A DNA stretch of 64,000 bases from Parashewanella sp965200795. Lineage in GTDB: Bacteria > Pseudomonadota > Gammaproteobacteria > Enterobacterales > Shewanellaceae. The stretch's first letter is position 1, and every line of letters begins with the position of its first letter. Below the pieces are notes generated by a model. It had not been told where the DNA came from. It did no database searches and saw only the letters and a program-made list of their open reading frames with translations. A program made the position numbers and the translations under genes. The stretch covers positions 1-64,000 of the forward strand of contig CBDAVB010000008.1 of NCBI GenBank assembly GCA_965200795.1, in the 5' to 3' direction. Shown here one piece after another: positions 16,958 to 24,269 of the stretch.

Positions 16958-17734
16958 ATGTCAAAAAATCGTGATTTGTACCGTCGAATTATGGCGATGG
17001 AAAGTCGACATTTTAATATGTGCTTCTACTGTTGTATAGCAAGTGAATATGACTTAGTGCCTCCTTTGAAGTTAGCTAAATTTTATTTAAAAACAGGTGA
17101 AGAAGCTGATTTTTATGAAGTGCCTTCGTGTTATGAATGTTATCAACTTTTAAAAAATGACAAATCGTCGCTTTTGGGTAAAAGAGTTGATGTGCTAAAA
17201 ATAAAACTTTCCCAGAAATACTACAAAGCGCTTAATGTATTTCACCTTTGGCAACGTGATGAATTTGAAGAGTTTGATCAAGAGTTTCACAAAAGTTTGC
17301 ATGCTGGAATTGAGCTTGGAAGTGAAACACAGGATCGCCTTAAGTTCAAAGGATTCGAATTTGAAGTTGACGGCCACAAACATCATTCAAATTTTGTCGA
17401 AGCAGAAACGTTGAGTGTATTTGGTGAGCCATTTGATAACTTCCGAGATGCCCTTGATTATGCAAGCAAGTCTTACCGAGTGCCAAAAGCCAACCTCAAA
17501 GACTTATTCGCCAAACATCAGAATAGCTTTGATAATGCGATAACAGCTTTTCAAAAGGAGTTCGAAGAAAAACTGCTTGAAAAGAAATGCCGTGAATTTT
17601 CCAAAGCGCATAAACAAAACCCAAACTTTGTTATTCGTACTGTAAAACTATTTTTGAAGACGAAAGAAAATGTTACGGTAGAAAAAGCACTTGAGAAGAT
17701 CTATCAAACCTATGTTGAGCCGAGATTAAGATAA
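16958..17734 (+). CDS. Cys-rich (HNH/treble-clef-like) hypothetical protein
   Basis: The preferred ATG at 16958 has GATAGG 7 nt upstream and gives 258 residues. Two Cys pairs, CFYCC (near residue 20) and CYECYQLL (near residue 60), frame LVPPLK in the manner of a treble-clef or HNH-type zinc site, but no clear catalytic His is visible. The C-terminal half is helical and lysine-rich (KKCREFSKAHKQNPNFVIRTVKLFLKTK is split here as two helices). It lies 82 bp after the PIN-like gene and 80 bp before the TIR gene on the same strand, so the three may be one operon. Function unknown. Confidence 0.5.
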   Translation: MSKNRDLYRRIMAMESRHFNMCFYCCIASEYDLVPPLKLAKFYLKTGEEADFYEVPSCYECYQLLKNDKSSLLGKRVDVLKIKLSQKYYKALNVFHLWQRDEFEEFDQEFHKSLHAGIELGSETQDRLKFKGFEFEVDGHKHHSNFVEAETLSVFGEPFDNFRDALDYASKSYRVPKANLKDLFAKHQNSFDNAITAFQKEFEEKLLEKKCREFSKAHKQNPNFVIRTVKLFLKTKENVTVEKALEKIYQTYVEPRLR

Positions 17735-18071
17735 TAAACAAGTGGTTTTGTTCAGCTAGCATTTAGGCTTCTGATTATAGATTCGAATTCTTGTTCTCAA
17801 ACCAAAGTTCCAATATGAAATCAGTTTTTGTTAGTTATGATCACGATGATCAGCATCACCTTGACTCTTTACGCTCTGTTGTTACTAATCCAAACAATGA
17901 TTTAGATTTTATTGATAGGTCTTTAGATAACCCTATTTTTAATGAGCAAGGTCATGTAAATCGAAGATTACCTAGTAATCCCAAGTCTTTGCTCGTAAGA
18001 AAAAAAATACAAACCCTTATTCAGCAATCTTCAAAATTATTGGTTTTATTAGGTAGTGATACTCATAGTAG

Positions 18072-19607
18072 CTGACTCTTCTACACAAATCTAAATTAAA
18101 TTGAACTTTTTTAAAACCCGTTGATCTGATCAAGAAATTCCTTCACAAAGAGTAGCGAATAATGTCAATTTTTGATCATAAACAATGGGCGCAAGACCAC
18201 TTTCAAAATGCAAAGCTTGGTGATTCCAGACGAACTGAAAGACTAGTGGAAACCGCTGCTGACATGGCTCGCTGCAGTGGGAAGTCTATCGCTTCATCCT
18301 GTCAGGGAGATGAAGCTAAGCAAGAAGGGGCTTATCGGTTAATCCGTAACGATAAAGTTTCACCGGAGGTGATACGCTGCTCAGGCTTTGACTACACAGC
18401 CGAACAAGCCAAGTCATATACAGAAATTCTGGCTATGGATGATACGACTTCAGCCGGCTTTAAACATAAGGTCGCATCAGAGCTAGGGAAACTTGGCAGC
18501 GTCAAAGATAAATCCCGCGGGTGGTGGATTCACTCAACCTTATTGTTAGATGCCTTTACCACAAAAACCATTGGGCTTATTCATCAGGACTGGTGGTGCC
18601 GTCCTGACGACCCCGCAGACGCCGATGAAAAAGAAAGCGGAAAATGGGCGGATGCGTCGCACTTTTGCCGCCAACGCTTAGGTGACACTATGTCCCGGGT
18701 TATTTCGGTCTGTGACAGAGAGGCGGACATACAAAGCTATCTGCAAGATAAGCAAGCCCATAATGAACGTTTTGTCGTGCGGGCGAAGCATAACAGAAAG
18801 ATCCTTGAGTCTGAATTACCCTTATTTGAATATCTTGAAACCCAGCCAGAGCTGGGGTCATACACGATAGATATCCCGCAAAAAGGAATGAAAGACAGTA
18901 AAGGGAAACCCGTTAATCGAAAAGCCAGAAAAGCCAAATTGACGGTAAAAGTGGCGACGGTCACCCTGAAGTCTGAGGGTGAGATGAAGCCGGTTAACGT
19001 GGTTTATGCTCAAGAGAAAACCTCAAAAAAAGAGGTAGAGCCGTTGCGTTGGGTGTTGCTGACAACAGAGCCTGTAGGAACCTTATCGCAGGCCTTGCGT
19101 GTTATTGATATTTATACCGCAAGGTGGCGGATTGAAGATTTTCATAAGGCGTGGAAAACAGGCGCCGGTGCCGAGCGTCAGAGGATGACTGACCCCAAAA
19201 ACTTAGAAAGAGCGTTATCGATTCTCGCTTTTATCGGTGTTCGGTTGCTGCAATTAAGGGAGGCAATAACTATCCCGTATTATTTACGTAAAAAAGGGTT
19301 AGTCGAAGCGGCTAATGAACTGGAAAATCAAAGCTGCGAAACCGTATTCGAAGAAGATGAATGGAAGGTATTGATGAAGGTGAAAAAGCCAAGGGGCTGG
19401 AATGGCAAAGATGTGCCAAGCTTGAAATGGGCTTATCAATCGCTCGCAAAACTGGGCGGTTTTACAGACACCAAACGTACGGGTATTGCGGGTTGGGAAA
19501 CAATCTGGGAAGGCTGGAGAACCCTTCAATCTTATGTTGTAGGATATCGGACAGCAAAAGAAATGCTAGCTGATGGTGAAATGCTTTGAGATCTGATCAA
19601 GAGACAG
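18072..19607 (+). mobile_element. IS50/Tn5-like element, copy 2 (intact, 1536 bp)
   Basis: It has the same ends as copy 1 and is flanked by CTCATAGTAG at 18062-18071 and 19608-19617. The Tn5-type inner end at 19589-19607 contains two GATC sites, which in Tn5 make transposition Dam-sensitive; two more GATC sites lie just upstream of the transposase start. It is inserted in the TIR-like gene. Confidence 0.95.
18162..19589 (+). CDS. IS50-like (IS4 family) transposase, intact
   Basis: At 475 residues it is close to the 476 of Tn5 transposase. Catalytic triad positions are D93/D94, D185 and the Glu of RWRIEDFHKAW. The end of the gene runs into the right terminal repeat, as in IS50. Confidence 0.95.
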   Translation: MSIFDHKQWAQDHFQNAKLGDSRRTERLVETAADMARCSGKSIASSCQGDEAKQEGAYRLIRNDKVSPEVIRCSGFDYTAEQAKSYTEILAMDDTTSAGFKHKVASELGKLGSVKDKSRGWWIHSTLLLDAFTTKTIGLIHQDWWCRPDDPADADEKESGKWADASHFCRQRLGDTMSRVISVCDREADIQSYLQDKQAHNERFVVRAKHNRKILESELPLFEYLETQPELGSYTIDIPQKGMKDSKGKPVNRKARKAKLTVKVATVTLKSEGEMKPVNVVYAQEKTSKKEVEPLRWVLLTTEPVGTLSQALRVIDIYTARWRIEDFHKAWKTGAGAERQRMTDPKNLERALSILAFIGVRLLQLREAITIPYYLRKKGLVEAANELENQSCETVFEEDEWKVLMKVKKPRGWNGKDVPSLKWAYQSLAKLGGFTDTKRTGIAGWETIWEGWRTLQSYVVGYRTAKEMLADGEML

Positions 19608-19789
19608 CTCATAGTAGTGAGTGGGTTAAGTGGGAAATCGACACTTTTGTCGAAATCAAAAATAGTAAGCATGTATTGCTGATGAGAGTACCAAATAATT
19701 ATGTTGCAGGAGCTCCAAATAACGCAAAAGATCTTTCTATTTATAACTGGGATACTCAGCTATTGATTGAGTGGTTAAGCTTTTGAGTG

Positions 19790-19816
19790 TAGGTGGCATT
19801 TCAGCCACCTAAAATT
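19790..19816 (+). terminator. Rho-independent terminator after the TIR-like gene
   Basis: An 8-bp perfect stem TAGGTGGC / GCCACCTA with loop ATTTCA begins 3 bp after the TIR-like stop. Only a weak T-rich tail follows, so efficiency may be modest. It shows that the TIR gene was the last of its transcription unit. Confidence 0.65.
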
Positions 19817-19832
19817 ACTTATTTAGATTTTT

Positions 19833-21125
19833 GGTAGTGTTTAGAAATCTGTGTCATTTCGGTAAAATGTCAAAAACAGGAATGACATAATGACTCAAAA
19901 TTTCGATTTCAATAAAGCTTTAGAACAACTTCAATCAGGTAAAGGTTTAACTGGTGCGGATGGTGTTCTCACCCCTTTAATCAAACAACTAACAGAAGCA
20001 GCGCTTAAAGCAGAACTTGATCAACATTTAGACTCAGATCTTGAGCCCAATCGAAGAAATGGTTTTAGTAAAAAAACCGTTAAATCTTCAGTTGGCGAAT
20101 TTGAGTTAGAAACGCCAAGAGACAGAGCCGGCAACTTTGAGCCTCAGCTTGTCAAAAAAAATCAAACTAAGCTCTCTGATGAAATTGATCGTAAGATTTT
20201 GTCAATGTTTTCAATGGGTATGAGTTATCGTGATATCAAATCTCATGTGGCTGATTTGTATGGTTTAGAGCTTTCAGAAGCCAGTTTGACGGCTGTGACC
20301 GATCAGCTTATTCCTCAGCTCAAAGAATGGCAGCAACGCAGTTTAGACGAGGTCTATCCAATTATTTGGCTGGATGCGATTCACTATAAAGTCAAAGACA
20401 ATGGTCGCTATGTCAGTAAGGCTATTTACACGATTCTAGGCGTTAATCTCGAAGGTAAGAAAGAGTTACTTGGCCTGTATCTTTCAGAGTCAGAAGGTGC
20501 TAATTATTGGCTTTCGGTACTGACCGATCTTCATAATCGTGGTGTTAAGGATATCTTAATTGCTTGTGTTGACGGGTTAAACGGTTTTCCTGAAGCTATT
20601 GCCAGCATTTACCCGGAGACAGAAGTTCAGCTTTGCGTAATTCATCAGGTACGCAACTCAATGAAGTATGTGGCATCTAAGCATCAAAAGGCGTTTATGG
20701 CTGATTTAAAGCCGGTTTACAGAGCGACAAGTAAATCGGCTGCTGAAACGGCTTTAGATGAGCTGGAAAACAAATGGGGTAGCCAGTATCCAATCGTTAT
20801 CGACTCTTGGCGCAGAAAGTGGGAGAACTTGTCCGTTTACTTCAAATATCCAGAATATGTACGTCGAGTGATTTACACGACCAATGCGATTGAAGCCGTA
20901 CATCGCCAGTTTAGGAAACTCACCAAAACAAAAGGGGCATTTCCAAATGAAAACAGCTTGCTAAAATTGCTTTATGCGGGCATATTGAATGCCTCTAAAA
21001 AGTGGACAATGCCAGTCCAAAATTGGAGGCTAGCATTGTCACAATTTGCAATCCATTTTGAAGGCAGATTGGATAACGTATTAGAAATTTAGAATTTAGG
21101 CTGACACAGAATTTTGAACGCCCTC
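19833..21125 (+). mobile_element. IS256-family element, copy B (no target duplication)
   Basis: It is a full 1293 bp with the same termini as the other copies, but the flanks differ: AGATTTTT on the left and CTTTTTGA on the right. Copies A, C, D and E all keep perfect 8-bp duplications, so this one probably results from recombination or deletion. Its right edge truncates a GIY-YIG gene. Confidence 0.92.
19890..21092 (+). CDS. IS256-family transposase (copy B), intact
   Basis: This 400-residue protein is identical to copies C-E. Mutator-type DDE motifs are WLDAIHYK, CVDGLNGFPEAI and the C-terminal TTNAIEAVHRQFRK region carrying the Glu. Confidence 0.95.
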   Translation: MTQNFDFNKALEQLQSGKGLTGADGVLTPLIKQLTEAALKAELDQHLDSDLEPNRRNGFSKKTVKSSVGEFELETPRDRAGNFEPQLVKKNQTKLSDEIDRKILSMFSMGMSYRDIKSHVADLYGLELSEASLTAVTDQLIPQLKEWQQRSLDEVYPIIWLDAIHYKVKDNGRYVSKAIYTILGVNLEGKKELLGLYLSESEGANYWLSVLTDLHNRGVKDILIACVDGLNGFPEAIASIYPETEVQLCVIHQVRNSMKYVASKHQKAFMADLKPVYRATSKSAAETALDELENKWGSQYPIVIDSWRRKWENLSVYFKYPEYVRRVIYTTNAIEAVHRQFRKLTKTKGAFPNENSLLKLLYAGILNASKKWTMPVQNWRLALSQFAIHFEGRLDNVLEI

Positions 21126-21843
21126 CTTTTTGAATTACTTTACCAATATATTTTTTACGAACATCATCTGGAGCTTTTTTACCTATAAACTCCCAACGTT
21201 TAGATTCGTCGCTGATGTTTCTTGTAAAGTATTGCTGAGTTCCTGCACGTGCCCAGCCGTGAATTTCGTATACCTCTTTAACTAAACCACCATATGTAGC
21301 ATAAGCATATTTTATTTCTTCACCTCTAGGAACGTTATGCCACACACCTCGGGTGGCCTCAAAGAGTTCAAGTTCAGTCATTGCTGATTTATATGTGGAG
21401 TTAAGGAGAAAAGCTAACCCAGAATGCGAATGGTGGACTTCAACTTGCTCATTAGCATGGAGGCAATGAAATTCTTCTAAAGTGATACGTCCCATTGAAG
21501 AGTCTGAGCCTTTCACCTTATTTGATAAATCGCCTATACCAAGTAAATCGATGCAGGTTGATTCAATCAGTTTAGCTGTTTTTTCATTTTCAATTCCATG
21601 TCTCAAGATATCAATACCGAGCTTATCTTGCGTTAGAAGCTGGTTAATTTTTGAAAGCTTTTCAGATGAAGCATCTTCCTCAACTTTTAATGCTTCGTTT
21701 AAGTGTTGTAAACACCTTGAGCTTACACCTTTTCCAATATAGAACGGTTTCCTTTCATTTTCGTTGACTTCACAAAGAGCATAAACGTAATGCTTTGCAT
21801 GTTCTAATGATTTTTTGAAATGAATAAAATCTGATACTTCCAT
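21126..21843 (-). pseudogene. GIY-YIG (LEM-3/COG3680-like) protein, 3' end removed by IS256 copy B
   Basis: The N-terminus KHYVYALCEV and RKPFYIGKG form the GIY-YIG core, with RCLQHLNE supplying the downstream catalytic Arg region. The C-terminal half (GVWHNVPRGEEIKYAYATYGGLVKEVYEI is quoted here only as its key residues GVW, RGE and VYEI) matches proteins of the LEM-3-like GIY-YIG group. The native frame runs to KKYIGKVIQK and then enters the IS, adding about 40 foreign residues. Probably only 10-20 native residues are lost. It follows the WYL regulator by 23 bp and is likely co-transcribed with it and the FtsZ-like gene. A nuclease role is inferred from the fold. Confidence 0.7.
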
Positions 21844-21866
21844 TTAACTTCCTTGATATTACTTCT

Positions 21867-22862
21867 TTAAAAATACGCCTGATGTGCTTTCAAAATTTTC
21901 TTTTTCACATAATCGAGCAGAATAGGGGGAGATTGACAGATGACGTCACCGCCATAACGGATAATCCAGTTGGCTAAGTCATAAATGATATAGCTATCAA
22001 AGCTTACTTGTTGCCATGTTTCATCGATTTGTTGGAGTCTCTGACTATCGCCAAGCTTGTTGCGATTGATGATATCGAGTGGATAGCCTTTAACTTTCAA
22101 TTGAACTGAATGCTTTTCGTCACTGAGTAAAAAACCTGATGGATTCTTTTGAAGGTAATCCTCAATGGTAAAAGTTTTTGGTTTGCTGATAGGCAAATGA
22201 TCACTAATAGCGTGACTGATCCTATGGAGGAGAAATAGCCTTGGTTCTTCTGGTTTCTCGACTTTTGTCGCAACAAGGTAATGGCTTTGATCACGGATTA
22301 TTAAGCCTAGTGCATTAAGTTCATACTTTTTAATCTGATCACTTTTTTCTGATTGATAATCGATAATGACTTGTTGTTCTCTCAATACACAATCGTAAAT
22401 AGTTTTTCGAATATCTGGTGATTGCAGGGTAAAGTCCATTAGTAACGAATCTGAAACCATACTGACTTTGTTACGCCAATTTGAATATTGGTTTTGCTTG
22501 CTGAGTAAAGTTTCCGCCTTTTCGAAACGTTTATTCAACCAAGCTAAATTATCCGGCATTAATTGCTCAATTTGAGGCTGACAGATAAGTAAAGCTAATG
22601 CCTCACTCGGTTGCAGCTCAGAGGTGATGTTGGTTTTTTGTTTATGATATCGCCAGTAGTACTTACCGTTATCGCCAGTGACACATTCAAGGTCGAACAA
22701 AAGTTTTAGTTTTCTTAAATCTCTTTCTATTGAACGTACACCTATTTTTAAGCCATTTTTTTCTAGTTTTTTGCTCAACTTTTTAGGCGATATTTTTGAC
22801 CCAGTTCCGGTTGGGATTAGGCTTATCATTGTTAGATATCGTAATGCGGTATCTTTAGACAT
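21867..22862 (-). CDS. WYL-domain transcriptional regulator
   Basis: This 331-residue protein from the ATG at 22862 (GAGGAAG 5 nt upstream) has an N-terminal winged helix (GLKIGVRSIERDLRKLKLLF) and a central WYL domain with LNALGLIIRDQSHYLVATK and EPRLFLLHRI, in which the WYL triplet is degenerate. A C-terminal WCX-type domain follows. WYL proteins act as ligand-responsive repressors of many defence loci. A longer GTG/TTG-type start at 22895 lacks a ribosome site. It lies 78 bp after the FtsZ-like gene and 23 bp before the GIY-YIG gene. Confidence 0.85.
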   Translation of the reverse strand: MSKDTALRYLTMISLIPTGTGSKISPKKLSKKLEKNGLKIGVRSIERDLRKLKLLFDLECVTGDNGKYYWRYHKQKTNITSELQPSEALALLICQPQIEQLMPDNLAWLNKRFEKAETLLSKQNQYSNWRNKVSMVSDSLLMDFTLQSPDIRKTIYDCVLREQQVIIDYQSEKSDQIKKYELNALGLIIRDQSHYLVATKVEKPEEPRLFLLHRISHAISDHLPISKPKTFTIEDYLQKNPSGFLLSDEKHSVQLKVKGYPLDIINRNKLGDSQRLQQIDETWQQVSFDSYIIYDLANWIIRYGGDVICQSPPILLDYVKKKILKAHQAYF

Positions 22863-22940
22863 AATTACTTCCTCTGTATAGCGTTCGATTATCAACTGCC
22901 TGATAATACTGTGTAAAGTAGGTTTTAGTTGTTTGTTGAT

Positions 22941-23962
22941 TTATTCGACGTATCTTTTAAATTTACGAGTGGGTTTGATAACAACTCGTTCAGGATCTTT
23001 GTTAACGATGCCAGTGGCCAGAATATAAAGTTCAAGGTCATGCTCAATTTCATCAGTGAGATACATGCCTGTGTGAACGAGGGTTTTGATGTTGCCTTGA
23101 AGCTCCATGATGTCATCAATTTGATAAAAAAGATCTAAATTTATATCCGTTTTAGCTTTAACTTGAATCAGAATGTGACTGGCGTTTTGATATTTACATC
23201 ATCGGTAAGTGGACAATCGAGCACGTCGGCGATCTTTTGCTCGAAGTCATCGTTGGCTTTCAATTTTACGATACCAAAGAAAGTATTACCCGCAGCCGTC
23301 AATGTGGTTTTGAAGTCGTTAAAGTCAACATTAATTAGCCCGCTACTGGACGTCATTAAGTTCAAGCTATTAATTAGGTTTGCGAGTATCTGATTGCAGT
23401 TATCAAACACTTCAATGAGTGATGTTTTACATCCGTATACCGCTGAAAGTTGATCATTATGGATCAAGATTTTATTGGTGACATACTTCTCTAGGCGAGC
23501 TAAGCAAAGCTCGCTTTCTTGAATTGACTTATTTCCTTCGAAGCTAAATGGGCGAGTTGCAATTGCTAGAGTAGGGATTTCTAGCTTATGAGCGATTCTT
23601 GCTACTTCTGTTGCAGCACCAGTTCCGGTGCCGCTACCCATGCCGAAAACCAGAAATATTAGATCAGCATGTTCAATCGCTGTTTTGATATCTGCTTCAG
23701 ATTCAATGGCCGACTGTTTTCCAACTTCAGGAATGGATCCAGCGCCTTTACCTTTTGTTAACTGTTTACCTATTTGAAGTGGATTTACCGAACGTTTTAA
23801 TGCACGGGCATCAGTATTTATGGTGAGATATTCGCAACAACTATCTTCATTGGTAAGTTTTAGCTTTCTTAAAGCGGCACCGCCACAACCACCAACACCG
23901 ATGATCAAAATTTTAGGTGAAGCTTCTAAAAATTGCTCTTTACTTAAAATGACTTCTAGCAT
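22941..23962 (-). pseudogene. FtsZ/tubulin-like GTPase, frameshifted once
   Basis: The first 264 residues contain GVGGCGG (22-28), the tubulin signature GMGSGTGTG (107-115) and the T7 catalytic loop NVDFND (211-216). The frame stops at 23168. The -1 frame continues NASHILIQVKAKTD to IEHDLELYILATG, which is the FtsZ C-terminal domain ending in the conserved ATG triplet. Adding one A to the AAAA run (TTTT at 23185-23188) gives a single 340-residue frame; 1022 bp plus 1 is exactly divisible by 3. It is much shorter than host FtsZ and lacks its C-terminal tail. It may be a real mutation, programmed slippage or a base-calling error. Confidence 0.8.
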
Positions 23963-24008
23963 TTTTAACCCCTTATTTAAATCTATAGAAATAGCTTAAA
24001 GGGTGGTT

Positions 24009-24023
24009 CGACAAATCGTGTCG
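24009..24023. promoter_or_regulatory. Palindrome CGACA-N5-TGTCG upstream of the FtsZ-like gene
   Basis: A perfect 5-bp inverted repeat with a 5-bp spacer lies 47 bp upstream of the FtsZ-like start in an AT-rich leader. It has the size of an operator for a dimeric regulator. The co-transcribed WYL protein is the natural candidate (inference). The rest of 23963-24261 is non-coding and AT-rich. Confidence 0.4.
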
Positions 24024-24269
24024 TAGGAAATATCAATTATTAAAAAATATTCAATTTTACTTGTGACTATTTACGACCCCGACAATGGGTAGGTAGGTGT
24101 CAAAAATAAAAATATGCTCAATAACGAAATATTGTGTTTTGCCACAGATTTGTCACAAGAGCGAATTAAAGAATTCTGTTAAAATGCAAAAGCAAAAATT
24201 AAACCATAAATCAATGATCATTTAACATTTGTAGTGAGTTAATTTGATTGATGAGACAGGCTTGATATT

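Larger units (their letters stand above)
17815..19786 (+). pseudogene. TIR-like (ThsB/DUF1863-type) protein interrupted by IS50-like copy 2
   Basis: Removing the IS and one 10-bp duplication restores a single frame of 141 residues. It begins MKSVFVSYDHDDQHHLDSL, has KLLVLLGSDTHSSEWVKWEI in the middle and ends LLIEWLSF. FVSY at the first strand and SxWVxWEI are hallmarks of the MTH538/ThsB TIR-like fold, which makes cyclic ADP-ribose-type signals in Thoeris. No ThsA partner is seen in the window. An ATG at 17815 is preferred over a TTG at 17791. The insertion follows the LLGSDTHS codons, so the gene is dead in this copy. Confidence 0.75.

Noticed and set aside
8706..19607. Two same-orientation IS50-like copies flanking 4 kb, resembling a Tn5-style composite transposon
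   Set aside because: Each copy has its own 10-bp target duplication (GGGTTATATG and CTCATAGTAG), so they inserted independently; no shared outer duplication exists.
17791..19786. Complete Thoeris system
   Set aside because: Only a broken ThsB-like TIR gene is present; no ThsA (SIR2/SLOG) gene is visible.
22929..23138. Independent small genes at 22925-23138 on either strand
   Set aside because: The region is the frame-shifted C-terminal domain of the FtsZ-like gene on the minus strand.
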